DNA of 64,000 nt from Planctomycetota bacterium (GCA_014237855.1 JABACD010000002.1:62001-126000), one strand, 5' to 3'; positions 8,824 to 18,338 are shown, counted from the first letter of the stretch. The notes: generated from the sequence alone by a model not told the origin. A program made the numbers and translations.

Positions 8824-9864
8824 TTGTCCTCTTCCTCCATTCAGAGAGTCTTCGACACTCGCCAGCGCCCCCTGCGGAATCTGCGGATCTCGGTCACCGA
8901 CCGCTGTAATCTGCGCTGTGGCTATTGCATGCCGGAGGACGAGTACATCTGGCTGCCCAGGAGCGAGGCCCTGTCGTTTGAGGAGCTCACCAGGCTGGTG
9001 GGAGCCTTCACTCTCCTGGGGGTCCACAAGTTGCGTCTGACCGGGGGTGAACCCCTTCTACGGCGTGAGCTGAGCCGGCTGGTCAGGAGCCTGTCTGAAA
9101 ACGAGAGGCTGGAAGACATCGCCATGACCACCAATGGGGTGCTCCTGGAAGAGCATGCGGGCGAGCTTCTCGACGCCGGTCTCAAGCGCGTGACGGTCAG
9201 TCTCGACTCGCTGAAGCGAGAGCGCTTCATGCGCCTCACGCGGCGCGACTCCCTTGATGCAGTCCTCAGGGGCCTCGAGAGCCTGGCAGAGCTGGGGTTC
9301 GAGAAGACCAAGATCGACGCGGTCGTGATGCGTGGCATCAACGACGATGAGCTTGTGCCCCTGCTTGAACATGGCAAGCGGGTTGGAGCGGAGGTCCGCT
9401 TCATCGAGTACATGGATGTGGGAGGAGCGACGAACTGGTCAATGGAGAGGGTCGTCTCACGCCGAGAAATCATCGACCAGCTGACTGATCACTACGGTGA
9501 GCTGGAGAGTACTGGTGAGCGCAACTCAGCACCCGCCGATCGCTATCGCCTGCCGGACGGCACCTTGTTCGGAGTGATCTCCTCGACGACCGAGCCGTTC
9601 TGCTCCGCCTGTGATCGGGCGAGATTGACCGCGGATGGAATGCTCTATCTCTGCCTCTATGCGAAGCAAGGCAAGGATCTGCGTGCCCCTCTGCGTGCCG
9701 GTGCGAGCGAGGAAGAGCTGGCGGCCCTCATCTCCGAAGGCTGGGCACTGCGCGAGGATCGAGGCGCGGAGCTACGGCTCAAGGAAGAGCAACGTTCGGC
9801 CCTGCTGGGTAAGGAAGAGCTGAGGGCCGATCCGCGCCTGGAGATGCATACCCGCGGTGGCTGA
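8824..9864 (+). CDS. moaA: GTP 3',8-cyclase (molybdenum cofactor biosynthesis)
   Basis: Radical-SAM enzyme of the first step of molybdopterin synthesis, converting GTP to 3',8-cyclo-GTP. From the TTG at 8824 it is 346 residues. The SAM cluster motif is C28-xxx-C32-xx-C35 (TDRCNLRCGYCMPE). The second cluster is PFCSACDRARLTADG followed by a third Cys (CxxC-x13-C), and the protein ends in the conserved Gly-Gly tail. The start is uncertain: GTG 8797 gives nine more residues but lies upstream of a candidate -10; TTG 8824 is nearly leaderless. It stands alone here, but a molybdo/tungsto-selenoprotein formate dehydrogenase 15 kb away is an obvious consumer of the cofactor. Confidence 0.95.
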   Translation: MSSSSIQRVFDTRQRPLRNLRISVTDRCNLRCGYCMPEDEYIWLPRSEALSFEELTRLVGAFTLLGVHKLRLTGGEPLLRRELSRLVRSLSENERLEDIAMTTNGVLLEEHAGELLDAGLKRVTVSLDSLKRERFMRLTRRDSLDAVLRGLESLAELGFEKTKIDAVVMRGINDDELVPLLEHGKRVGAEVRFIEYMDVGGATNWSMERVVSRREIIDQLTDHYGELESTGERNSAPADRYRLPDGTLFGVISSTTEPFCSACDRARLTADGMLYLCLYAKQGKDLRAPLRAGASEEELAALISEGWALREDRGAELRLKEEQRSALLGKEELRADPRLEMHTRGG

Positions 9865-9883
9865 GGCGACTGCTGGAATGGAA

Positions 9884-9889
9884 TAGACT
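9884..9889 (+). promoter_or_regulatory. Candidate -10 (TAGACT) for the alcohol dehydrogenase operon
   Basis: TAGACT is 54 bases before the ATG at 9944. The same ATAGACTGAT decamer occurs before the PhoD gene at 12200. A small inverted repeat (gtcccc/ggggac) at 9894-9911 follows it. Confidence 0.3.
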
Positions 9890-9943
9890 GATCGTCCCCG
9901 TGACAGGGGACCTAACCGCAAGAGAATCAGAGGAGAGTTCGAG

Positions 9944-11050
9944 ATGAAGATTCGCGCCGCCGTTTTGGAGCAGTTCGGCCAGCCCCTGGTCGTACAGGAC
10001 ATCGACATTGCAGGGCCCAAGGAAGGCGAGGTGCTCGTGAAGGTTCACGCTTGCGGCGTCTGCCACACCGACCTCTACACGGCCAGCGGAGCCGACCCAA
10101 GCGGCTATTGCCCCTGTGTCCTCGGTCATGAGGGTGCAGGGACGGTCGAGGAGGTCGGTCCGGGCGTCCGCGGCTTGAAGAAGGGAGATCACGTGGTGAC
10201 TCTCTTCTCGCCGGAGTGTGGTGAGTGCGTCAACTGCAAGAGCGGCAAGACCAACATCTGCACGGCGATCCGCGAACAACAAGGCAAGGGCTATCTGCCG
10301 GACGGGACAGCGCGCCTCTCCAGAGATGGTGAGCCCATGCGGCACTTCATGGGTACCAGTACCTTTGCTGAGTACACCGTGATGCCCGAGATCGCCCTGG
10401 CCAAGGTGGACCCTGAGGCCAACATGGAGTCGATCTGTCTGCTGGCCTGCGGCGCCACGACGGGAATTGCTGCTGCTCTGTGGAAGGCCGAAGTGGAGGA
10501 AGGCAGCTCGGTGGCGGTTTTTGGAGCGGGAATGGTTGGCCTGGGTGCCGTGGCCGGTGCCCGGTTGCGCGGTGCCGAGCGGATCTTCGTCGTCGACACC
10601 AGCGAGAAGCGGCTTGAGCTAGCCAAGCGCTGGGGAGCAACGGACTGTCTGCAGGCTGGCGAAACTACGGTCGAGGAGATCGTCGCTGCTACGGGTGGTC
10701 TGGGCGCTGACTACACCTTCGAGGCAACAGGGCTGGTCGAGGTCATGGGGCAGGCTGTCGAGGCGGCCAGGCTTGGCTGGGGTCTGTGCACCGTGCTGGG
10801 GGTGGCTGGCAAGGGCGAGAAGCTCGAGGTCATCCCGAGGTTCTTGATCACCGGGCGAACGGTTCAGGGCGGTAGCTTCGGTGGAGCGAAGGGCCGCACC
10901 CATGTCCCTCAACTGGTGGACATGTACATGCGGGGCGAGCTGGACCTCGACGGCTTTGTCTCTCACCGCATCACGCTTGACGAGGTCAACAAGGGCTTCG
11001 AGCTCATGCATCACCAGGACGGCATTCGTTCAGTCATCAAGTTCGACTAG
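9944..11050 (+). CDS. frmA: Class III zinc alcohol dehydrogenase / S-(hydroxymethyl)glutathione dehydrogenase
   Basis: 368 residues, the usual length. Catalytic zinc ligands are in CGVCHTDLY and LGHEGAG. The structural zinc lobe with four Cys is CGECVNCKSGKTNIC. The NAD-binding fold has GAGMVGLGAV followed by an acidic residue (VVDTS), and the class III insert MRHFMGTSTFAEYTV is present. The family oxidises the glutathione adduct of formaldehyde to S-formylglutathione, and also reduces S-nitrosoglutathione. A good RBS (aggagag) precedes the ATG. It is followed six bases later by a serine hydrolase that could serve as the S-formylglutathione hydrolase, though that hydrolase is not of the classical esterase D type. 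Confidence 0.9.
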   Translation: MKIRAAVLEQFGQPLVVQDIDIAGPKEGEVLVKVHACGVCHTDLYTASGADPSGYCPCVLGHEGAGTVEEVGPGVRGLKKGDHVVTLFSPECGECVNCKSGKTNICTAIREQQGKGYLPDGTARLSRDGEPMRHFMGTSTFAEYTVMPEIALAKVDPEANMESICLLACGATTGIAAALWKAEVEEGSSVAVFGAGMVGLGAVAGARLRGAERIFVVDTSEKRLELAKRWGATDCLQAGETTVEEIVAATGGLGADYTFEATGLVEVMGQAVEAARLGWGLCTVLGVAGKGEKLEVIPRFLITGRTVQGGSFGGAKGRTHVPQLVDMYMRGELDLDGFVSHRITLDEVNKGFELMHHQDGIRSVIKFD

Positions 11051-11056
11051 TTCCGC

Positions 11057-11785
11057 ATGTTTGAAGATATTCGCAACGCTCAAGGCGAGCGCATTGACTG
11101 CAGTTTCACCCCCGCAGCGCAGGAGCGTGATGGGGAAGCAGAGTTGGTTGTGATCGGTCATGGCGTGACCGGTAACAAGGATCGTGAGTGGGCCGTGGTC
11201 CTGGCCTCGGAACTTGCAGCTGCTGGCTTCTCGAGCCTTCGCATTTCCTTCTCAGGTAATGGCGAATCCGAGGGAGACTTTCGTGAGTCCACACCAACGA
11301 AGGAGGCCGCCGACCTGAGCGCGGTCCTTGATCATTGCGGCGACTTTCGCGTCACCTTTGTGGGGCATTCGATGGGCGGGGCCGTGGGCGTCCTGTGCGC
11401 CAAGGATGACAAGCGCATCACACGTTTGATCTCGCTGGCTGGAATGGTTGAGACCGCAGATTTTGTCAGCCGAAAGTTTGGCGAGCTGACTCCCGGGGTT
11501 GATTGCATGTGGGAAAAGCCAGAGTGCCCGCTCAGCCAGACCTTCGTGGATGACATGAATGCCATCGAGTCCGTGATGGATATGGCGGAAGAGATCGAGG
11601 CACCTTGGCTCTTTGTTCACGGAACGAAGGACGATGTGGTTCCGATCGAAGAGACCGAGATGATCCTTACCCGCACGGGAGGTTCGGCGGACTTCGTCGA
11701 CATCGCGGACTCCGATCACGTCTTCTCGGGGGAGGCGGCAGGCATCATGGCCCGCCGTGTCGTGGCCTGGATGCTCGAGCACTGA
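11057..11785 (+). CDS. Alpha/beta hydrolase (serine aminopeptidase S33-like)
   Basis: 242 residues. The nucleophile elbow is GHSMGGAVG (~98-106), with an acid in the FVHGTKDDVVP loop and a His in DSDHVF near the C-terminus, a complete catalytic triad. The N-terminal oxyanion segment is IGHGVTGNKDREW. No signal peptide. It is co-transcribed with the alcohol dehydrogenase at six-base spacing, which suggests an esterase/thioesterase step after formaldehyde oxidation, but this family also includes lipid esterases, so the substrate is unproven. Confidence 0.85.
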   Translation: MFEDIRNAQGERIDCSFTPAAQERDGEAELVVIGHGVTGNKDREWAVVLASELAAAGFSSLRISFSGNGESEGDFRESTPTKEAADLSAVLDHCGDFRVTFVGHSMGGAVGVLCAKDDKRITRLISLAGMVETADFVSRKFGELTPGVDCMWEKPECPLSQTFVDDMNAIESVMDMAEEIEAPWLFVHGTKDDVVPIEETEMILTRTGGSADFVDIADSDHVFSGEAAGIMARRVVAWMLEH

Positions 11786-11887
11786 GTCAGGCAGGGGCTC
11801 TTCTTGCCGGGCCAGCGCCCGGATTGGTCATCGAGGCGCCTGGCTCTGCTAGCCTGTCTTCAACAGATCCGCACCAATACCCGTCTC

Positions 11888-12163
11888 ATGAACAAGAAAG
11901 TACTTGGGCCTCTCCTCGGGCTGCTCTGCGTGGTATCCCTGATCGGCTTGACCGCGCAGGCGGAGGATGGAGCCGCCATCTCCGACGCTGCTTCAAAGCG
12001 CTTGGCTCAACTCGAGGGCGAAGCCGACGAGGCTTACATGGCCTGGCCGACAACTGTCATTCTCGATGCCGAGCGCCGGATTCACTATCGCGGGCATGAC
12101 GGTAACGCTGCGACTGAGATTGCCAAGAAGCTGGTCGCTGAGCTCGAAGCGAAGCAGAACTAG
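11888..12163 (+). CDS. Small exported protein resembling the C-terminal half of a thioredoxin fold
   Basis: 91 residues, starting at the ATG that opens a signal peptide (MNKKVLGPLLGLL, cleavage after AQA); the frame runs 28 unlikely residues further upstream. Mature residues ~45-88 match the cis-Pro half of TlpA/thioredoxin proteins (AWPTTVILDAERRIHYRGHDG, then a helix AATEIAKKLVAEL). The N-terminal half with the CxxC pair is missing, replaced by a short helix. It may be a decayed remnant or a non-catalytic partner. A TAGCCT hexamer at 11850-11855 is a candidate -10. Confidence 0.65.
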   Translation: MNKKVLGPLLGLLCVVSLIGLTAQAEDGAAISDAASKRLAQLEGEADEAYMAWPTTVILDAERRIHYRGHDGNAATEIAKKLVAELEAKQN

Positions 12164-12200
12164 GCTGTTACTCGAGATTCGACGAGGGCAGACGTGGCGA

Positions 12201-12206
12201 TAGACT
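12201..12206 (+). promoter_or_regulatory. Candidate -10 (TAGACT), near-leaderless start of the PhoD gene
   Basis: TAGACT ends seven bases before the GTG at 12214, the distance expected between a -10 and the transcription start. Confidence 0.35.
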
Positions 12207-12213
12207 GATAGGC

Positions 12214-13569
12214 GTGAAGTTCAGGATTGCAATGCTTGGCCTGCTGGCGCCACTGGCTCTCCGCTCCTGGGCGGCACCCCTGGTGCTGGTGGAACACTCC
12301 TCTCTGGCTACCGGCATCAAGGTCGGAGAGGTGGACTCAGCGAGCGCCCTGGTCTGGACCCGGCGAACTCAGGCTGTCGAGGGGGATCCTGCCGCGGGGG
12401 CCGGCGGGGAGTTGCGTCTCTCGTGGTGGCCAGCGGGTGACGAGGAGTCAGTTCAGACAACAGATTGGGTCCGGGTTAGCCCTGAAGAAGATGGAGTCCG
12501 GCAATTCGAATTGAGTGGCTTGACTGCGCGAACCCTCTACTCGGTAGAGGTCAGCACTCGCGCTGACGAGGCTGATGTGATCGAGAGTCTCGGCGCCAGC
12601 TTCTCCACAGCGCCAGCATCGAGCGACTCAGAAGATGTGAGCTTCGTTGTGATCACTGGCCAGGACTATCATCGACGGGACGACCCGGATCGTGGGCACC
12701 TGGTCTACTCAGCGATGAAGGAGTTGAGCCCTGACTTCTTCGTGCACACTGGTGATGTCGTCTACTACGACAAGAAGGACCCCGATGCTCGGGACGTGGA
12801 GGCTGCCCGATATCACTGGCACCGTATGTACTCTCTGGATCTTCAAAAGCAGTTCCACCTCGAGGTTCCCGCCTACTTCCTCAAGGATGACCACGACACG
12901 CTGAAGAACGACTGCTGGCCGGGGCAGACCCACGGAGAGCTCACCTTTCAACGAGGTGTCGAGTTGTTCCGTGAGCAGACTCCATCCGGTGCATTGCCCT
13001 ACCGGCAAGTTCGGTGGGGGAGAGACATCGAGTTCTGGTTTCTCGAAGGCAGGGAGTTTCGAAGTCCGAACAAGGCCACAGATGGGCCCGATAAGACCAT
13101 TCTTGGTGAGCGGCAGCTCAGCTGGCTCGAGCGTGGCCTTGCAGCTTCGGACGCAACCTTCAAGGTCATCTTCTCAGCGACACCAATCGTTGGTCCGGAC
13201 CGCAGTAGCAAGGCAGACAATCACTCGAACCGGGCCTTCTCTCACGAGGGCGAAATCCTGCGGAAGCTCCTCGCCGATCAGGAGAACACGATTGTCGTCT
13301 GCGGTGATCGTCACTGGCAGTACTCCAGCATTGATCCAGCTACTGGTCTTTGGGAGTTCTCATGTGGTCCGACGACAGACCGACACGCGGGCGGATTCTC
13401 GGAGAAGCAGCGCTCAGATGCCCATCGGTATCTTGCTGTTCGTGGTGGGTTTCTCTCTGGGTCGCTGCGTTCGAACGGGGACAGAGGGCAACGGCTGACG
13501 ATTCGGCATCACGATGTGAAGGGCGAGGTCCTGTACGAAAAAGCCTTCGTCGTTGATGGTCGCGAGTAG
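12214..13569 (+). CDS. PhoD-like metallophosphatase, secreted
   Basis: 451 residues. The GTG at 12214 gives a complete signal peptide (MKFRIAMLGLLAPLALRSWAAP); an ATG at 12232 would shorten its basic region. An Fn3-like N-terminal domain (~25-135) is typical of PhoD proteins. The metallophosphatase domain begins after ~140, with FFVHTGDVVYYD, KDDHDTLKND and a CGDRHWQYSS metal segment. The family hydrolyses phosphomono- and diesters using Ca/Fe. A second, divergent PhoD-type gene is present at 45589-46869. It converges with the DUF1501 gene. Confidence 0.9.
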   Translation: MKFRIAMLGLLAPLALRSWAAPLVLVEHSSLATGIKVGEVDSASALVWTRRTQAVEGDPAAGAGGELRLSWWPAGDEESVQTTDWVRVSPEEDGVRQFELSGLTARTLYSVEVSTRADEADVIESLGASFSTAPASSDSEDVSFVVITGQDYHRRDDPDRGHLVYSAMKELSPDFFVHTGDVVYYDKKDPDARDVEAARYHWHRMYSLDLQKQFHLEVPAYFLKDDHDTLKNDCWPGQTHGELTFQRGVELFREQTPSGALPYRQVRWGRDIEFWFLEGREFRSPNKATDGPDKTILGERQLSWLERGLAASDATFKVIFSATPIVGPDRSSKADNHSNRAFSHEGEILRKLLADQENTIVVCGDRHWQYSSIDPATGLWEFSCGPTTDRHAGGFSEKQRSDAHRYLAVRGGFLSGSLRSNGDRGQRLTIRHHDVKGEVLYEKAFVVDGRE

Positions 13570-13593
13570 TATTCGCTCTGGTGGGGTGAACTA

Positions 13594-15042
13594 CTATGCG
13601 AGCAACTCGGAGATAACCTCACCGTGGACGTCTGTCAGCCGCATATCTCTTCCACTGAAGCGAGCAGTCAGGCGGGTGTGATCGACTCCCAACAGGTGCA
13701 TGATCGTTGCGTGGAGGTCGTACACGGTCATCTTTCCGTCAATCGCGTAGTACCCGTATTCGTCTGTAGCTCCAAAGACCGAGCCGGCTCTCACGCCGCC
13801 ACCGGCCATCCAGATCGAGAAGCCATGTGGGTTGTGATCGCGGCCATTGGTGCCCTGGGCCATCGGTGTTCGGCCAAACTCTCCGGCCCACAGGACCAGG
13901 GTGGTCTCCAGCAGTCCACGTGACTTGAGATCCTTGAGCAGCCCTGCAATCGGCTGGTCGACGGCGCGAGCGTTCTTTTCGTGGTCTTCCTTTAGCTTGT
14001 CGTGCTGATCCCAGCGGTCTGTTCCGGTCGAGGGGCAGGTGAGCTCGATGAAGCGTACTCCACGTTCGACCAGGCGCCTTGCCAGCAGGCACTGACGTGC
14101 GTACGTCCGGGTGTGCTCGTACTCGGCGTCGAGCCCGTAGAGTTCGCGAGTCGCTGCGCTCTCACCAGAGATCTCGAGGAGTTCAGGAACGGCGGCCTGC
14201 ATGCGGAAGGCCAGCTCGTAGTTCTCGATAGCTGCTTCGACCTGCCTGTCCAGGTGAAGATCGCTCTGAGCTTCCAGGCGCTTGAGTAGCTCGAGCTTCC
14301 TACGTTGCTGGTTCTCACCGCTCTCGATTGCCTGGGCATTCGCGACGGCCTGTTCTCCGGCTCGGAAGAGAGACCCCTGGTAGGCCGCGGGCAAGAACCC
14401 GCTGCCAAAGTTGTCGAGTCCACCCGGAGGAACGAGGCCGCCGTTCAGGACCACGTACCCGGGTAGGTTCTCACCGATGCTACCGAGCCCATACGTGATC
14501 CATGAGCCCATGCTTGGACGCCCCTGCAAGCCGTGGCCCGTGTGCAACAAGTAGTTGGCAAAGGTATGCTCGGGAAACTTGGAGGTCATCGAGCGAACCA
14601 CACACAGATCGTCGGCGCAGGTGCCTACATGGGGGAATAGATCGGAGACGGGGAGTCCGCTCTCTCCGTAGTTGCGGAACTTCCACGGAGAGGCGAGTAC
14701 GTTACCGACGTTGTCGAACTGGGTTCTGGGAACGTCCATTCCGATTGGCTGGCCGTTCTCGCGATCGAGTCGTGGCTTGGGGTCGAAGGTGTCCACCTGA
14801 GAAGGGCCACCGTCCATGTAGAGGAAGATCACGCTGGTTGCCCTGGCCGGGTGATGCAGGCCATGGTCCACTCTCGGCTGGGTGTCAGGAGTTTCACCGA
14901 AGCCACGTTGCGCCAGCAGCGAGGAGAGTGCCAGGGCGCCAAATCCCTGGGCGCTCCCGAGCAACATCTCGCGGCGACTGAGTCCGCCGGTTCCATGCAG
15001 TGCCTTGTGGAAGAAGGCCGGTCCATGCTTGGGGCCACTCAT
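13594..15042 (-). CDS. DUF1501 protein, Tat-exported
   Basis: 482 residues. The N-terminus has a twin-arginine signal (LSRREMLLGSAQGFGALALSSLLA). The alkaline-phosphatase/sulfatase-like fold is shown by MDGGPSQVDTFDPKP, WAGEFGRTP and GRDHNPHGFS, all conserved in DUF1501. The family is very common in Planctomycetes and almost always paired with a DUF1549/DUF1553 (PSD1) protein, as here. Its ATG overlaps the stop of PSD1 by four bases, so the two are translationally coupled. Substrate not established; involvement in polysaccharide processing is usually assumed. Confidence 0.93.
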   Translation of the reverse strand: MSGPKHGPAFFHKALHGTGGLSRREMLLGSAQGFGALALSSLLAQRGFGETPDTQPRVDHGLHHPARATSVIFLYMDGGPSQVDTFDPKPRLDRENGQPIGMDVPRTQFDNVGNVLASPWKFRNYGESGLPVSDLFPHVGTCADDLCVVRSMTSKFPEHTFANYLLHTGHGLQGRPSMGSWITYGLGSIGENLPGYVVLNGGLVPPGGLDNFGSGFLPAAYQGSLFRAGEQAVANAQAIESGENQQRRKLELLKRLEAQSDLHLDRQVEAAIENYELAFRMQAAVPELLEISGESAATRELYGLDAEYEHTRTYARQCLLARRLVERGVRFIELTCPSTGTDRWDQHDKLKEDHEKNARAVDQPIAGLLKDLKSRGLLETTLVLWAGEFGRTPMAQGTNGRDHNPHGFSIWMAGGGVRAGSVFGATDEYGYYAIDGKMTVYDLHATIMHLLGVDHTRLTARFSGRDMRLTDVHGEVISELLA

Positions 15043-18000
15043 CGTAGGTAGCGGAACTCTTTCAAGTTGTAGAGCACGTGTCCAAGGTCTGCCCAGGCCT
15101 GTGGGTCTTGCTCTTGGCCGACCAGAAAATCGAGCGCTACTTCCAGCTCTGGTTGCTCCGGCGGGCGAGCTAGAGCAGCCATGTACATGACTGTGATGCG
15201 CTGTTCGCTCGTCGACGATTGGTGTTCTTTCAGCAGCTCATGCGCCCAGCGCTCGGCCTCCTGGTGGACGAATGGATCATTGAGCAGGGTCAATGCCTGG
15301 GCGGGAACGTTCGAGTTGGTTCGCCGCCCGATGGTCGTGGAGGGATTGGGGAAGTCGAATACCGAGAGGAAGGGGGCCAGGAAATTCCGGCAGACCGCCA
15401 GGTAGATGCTGCGGCGACCCGCGCCGTCCAGGGGGCCGCTCGTCGCTGGTCTTCCTCGTCCCTCGAGGAATGGAGTCAGGTGGACTGGAATGCTAGGACC
15501 GTAGAGCTTGCGATCGAGTGTTCCGGAGACGGCGAGGATGGAGTCTCTGAGGGACTCCGCGTCGATGCGCTTGACGGGCATTCGATGAAGCCAGAGGTTC
15601 TCTGGATCTCTCTCCTCGGAGGACTCTTCGATGCGGCTGGACATTCCATAGGCTCTCGAGAGAACCAGCCTCCTGATCATGCGCTTGGTGGACCAGCCGT
15701 CCTCGACCAGTGCGGAGGCGAGGTTGTCGAGGAGCTCGGGGTGCGAGGGCGGCAATCCCATGGCGCCGAAGTCATCCACACTGATCACGATTCCCTGCCC
15801 GAAGAGGTGGTGCCAGAGACGGTTCACCCAGACTCGTGGAAGAAAGTGATTCGAGGGTGCAGTCAATCGCAGGGCGAGCTCAAGGCGACCACTGCCGTGT
15901 GTGATGACCGGGTCCTGCTTGCCGTCAAGGCCCTCGAGGAAGCGGCGCTCCGCGACTTCACCTGGAGTGGCTGGGCTGCCGCGGGAGAGGACATGTTCAT
16001 CGATTCCACTGCCCTCGAGCATCACTGGAGCCGTTGGTGACGACCACTCATGAGCCTCGAGTAGGGCGTTGAGCTCCTTCGCATAGGCACTACCAGCCTC
16101 TCGATATGGTTGGTGTTCGAGGGGGAACAGATCTGGGCGCTGGAGCATCCAGTCGAGCAATTCAAGGTCCGCCTCTGCGGCGACTCCAGCCCCAAAGAAC
16201 CTCCCGTGGGCGGAGTCGAAGTCGGTGGGGGGACGGTGGCTCGACTCCGATGTGGATCCTTGTCGGAAGCCACCCACGGCGAAGGACACATCGTCACCCC
16301 TGGCAGGGCTGAACTCGAGGTGGAGGCGGTGTCCCAGGTAGTTGCCCAGTGAGAGCTCGACCCACTCGAATCGTCCTTGAGTGTCGATTGTCTTGCAGAG
16401 CTCTCCATGGAGTGGGCCACGGATCACACGATGGGAGTCAACCGCTGCGTAGACGAAGCCCTGTCCACGAACGAGGACAGAGACCTTTTCCTTGCTCAAC
16501 TCGAAGGTCGGCGTCCGGAACATACGACCGGGCAGGATGCCCTTGGTGGCCTCGGAGTCTCCCTGGTGCCCAACCTCGAACTCGTGCCGATTCCAGATCG
16601 GGTCGAAGTGCAGGCCATCTCGGCTCATGACGCCGAGGACCGGCCGCCTTGGGTCACTGCCCAGGAGCAGGGTGCCCGAACGAAGCGCGGAGTGTCCCGC
16701 AGACGATCCGTCCGTGAGAAGGTCGGGGGCACCACGCTCATCGCTCACGAACAGGGCCTCGAGTTCTGCGGAGGAACTGGGGTTCGAGGAATGCTGGGGA
16801 GAACCGAGGTCAGGGCCGAGCAGCGGATGAAGCCGATGGTCTCCAGATGAGCGTGCGCTCTCAATCTCGGCGATCCAGGTGAGTAGATCTTCAGCGACGA
16901 GATCGTGGGCAAGCGCGATCTCGAGCGCAAGCATGTCGCGCTTCTCGGGAGCCAGCTGGTCCATGGGGGCCGCGGCACGCTCGATGAACTCCGTGGCAGC
17001 CTGAATTCGGGTGGAGATTCGCTCGATCTCGTGTTCGAGAGCCTGCTCGAGGGTGCGCGTGACCTCTTCCTGGTGCTGGTTCCGCACGACAAGGATTCTC
17101 TCGAGCAGGCCTGCATCACTCTCCTCGGTCACAAATCTGGCCTGCCTGTAGCTCCCGCCCATGGGGAAGCCGGAGAGCGCGTAGTAGTCCTCTGCACTGA
17201 TCGGATCAAACTTGTGGTCGTGGCATCGTGCGCAGGCAACGGTCAGGCCGAGGAACGCACGAGAGAGAACATCGACCTGATTGGCGACTCTGTCGGTCTC
17301 GTCCGCACGGATGTCGACTGGAGAGTGAACGCCATCGCCGAGAAACCAGAAGCTCGTGCCGAGCAGGGATTCGTCGAAACCACGCTCAGGATTGGGGCGA
17401 GGCGGTTCGATCAGATCTCCAGCAACATGCTCCTGGATGAACCTGTCGTAGGGAACGTCGGCATTGAAGGCACGAATGACGTAGTCGCGGTAGTGCCAGG
17501 CATTGGGGATCGGGATGTCGAATTCGTGGCCACGTGTCTCTGCGTAGCGCATGAGGTCGAGCCAGTGTCGACCCCAGCGTTCGCCAAAGTGGGGCGAGTC
17601 GAGTAAGCGATCGACAACGCGCTCTCTCGCGCCGGACTCACCGTCCGCCAGGAACTCCTCGAGCTCTGCGGTGGTCGGGGGGAGCCCGCACAGGTCAAAG
17701 CTCACACGGCGTAGCCAGTCAGCGGGTGCTGCGTCAGTCGCCGGCCTGATGCCCTCTGCTTCGAGTCGCGCCAGGAGGAATCGATCCAGCTCGTCTCTGG
17801 GCCAGCTGGTGTCGAGCACTTCAGGTGCCTCACTCCTCGTGATCGGCTGGAATGACCAGTGGGAGAGCCGTTCCTCGAGGTCGAACTCTTCCCTGCCAGG
17901 CTCTTCTGAGTGTGACGGCATGGCCGCTCCGTCCTGGACCCAGCGCACCAGCGCGGAGATCTCATCGTCCAGGAGCCTCGAGCGCGGTGGCATTTGAAGG

Positions 18001-18338
18001 TCCTGGTCAAGATAGCGGACGGCCTGGATCAGACGGCTGGCATCTGGATCTCCCTGCCTGATCACGGGACCGCCTTCGCCGCCTGCCATCACTGCCGCTG
18101 GCGTGTCCAGGCGTAGACCACCCTTCTGCTTCCTGGGTCCGTGGCACTTGATGCACTCTGCTTCGAGGAGCGGTCGGACGGAGTTCTCGAAGTGGTCGAG
18201 GGCCATCCTCTCGCTGGCGTCGTCTGCGCCTGCGGCAGGACCTGGCAGCAGCTGCCAGGCGACGAGGGCCCACATGAAGGCGGCGGCTGGCCGGGTCCGG
18301 GGCCTCGGGGGGAGTGCTGGGGGGGATGCCATTGGCAT
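15039..18338 (-). CDS. PSD1 protein: cytochrome-c-like domain plus DUF1549 and DUF1553
   Basis: 1099 residues. A signal peptide spans ~1-38. A Planctomycete cytochrome-c domain has a CIKCHG heme site (C62, C65, H66). DUF1549 (~150-385) includes YAETRGHEFD and a second heme-like ACARCHDHKFDP motif. DUF1553 occupies the last ~260 residues (NRLWHHLFGQGIV, SRAYGMSS, ALTLLNDPFV). A long central beta-rich region (~430-800) probably contains a lectin-like insertion. It is an exported redox protein acting with the coupled DUF1501 partner. A TAGAAT hexamer lies just before the ATG on the minus strand, making a very short or absent leader likely. Confidence 0.93.
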   Translation of the reverse strand: MPMASPPALPPRPRTRPAAAFMWALVAWQLLPGPAAGADDASERMALDHFENSVRPLLEAECIKCHGPRKQKGGLRLDTPAAVMAGGEGGPVIRQGDPDASRLIQAVRYLDQDLQMPPRSRLLDDEISALVRWVQDGAAMPSHSEEPGREEFDLEERLSHWSFQPITRSEAPEVLDTSWPRDELDRFLLARLEAEGIRPATDAAPADWLRRVSFDLCGLPPTTAELEEFLADGESGARERVVDRLLDSPHFGERWGRHWLDLMRYAETRGHEFDIPIPNAWHYRDYVIRAFNADVPYDRFIQEHVAGDLIEPPRPNPERGFDESLLGTSFWFLGDGVHSPVDIRADETDRVANQVDVLSRAFLGLTVACARCHDHKFDPISAEDYYALSGFPMGGSYRQARFVTEESDAGLLERILVVRNQHQEEVTRTLEQALEHEIERISTRIQAATEFIERAAAPMDQLAPEKRDMLALEIALAHDLVAEDLLTWIAEIESARSSGDHRLHPLLGPDLGSPQHSSNPSSSAELEALFVSDERGAPDLLTDGSSAGHSALRSGTLLLGSDPRRPVLGVMSRDGLHFDPIWNRHEFEVGHQGDSEATKGILPGRMFRTPTFELSKEKVSVLVRGQGFVYAAVDSHRVIRGPLHGELCKTIDTQGRFEWVELSLGNYLGHRLHLEFSPARGDDVSFAVGGFRQGSTSESSHRPPTDFDSAHGRFFGAGVAAEADLELLDWMLQRPDLFPLEHQPYREAGSAYAKELNALLEAHEWSSPTAPVMLEGSGIDEHVLSRGSPATPGEVAERRFLEGLDGKQDPVITHGSGRLELALRLTAPSNHFLPRVWVNRLWHHLFGQGIVISVDDFGAMGLPPSHPELLDNLASALVEDGWSTKRMIRRLVLSRAYGMSSRIEESSEERDPENLWLHRMPVKRIDAESLRDSILAVSGTLDRKLYGPSIPVHLTPFLEGRGRPATSGPLDGAGRRSIYLAVCRNFLAPFLSVFDFPNPSTTIGRRTNSNVPAQALTLLNDPFVHQEAERWAHELLKEHQSSTSEQRITVMYMAALARPPEQPELEVALDFLVGQEQDPQAWADLGHVLYNLKEFRYLR

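Noticed and set aside
9894..9911. Small hairpin (gtcccc/ggggac) between moaA and the dehydrogenase gene
   Set aside because: Six base pairs without a T tract and located after a candidate -10; too weak to call a terminator.
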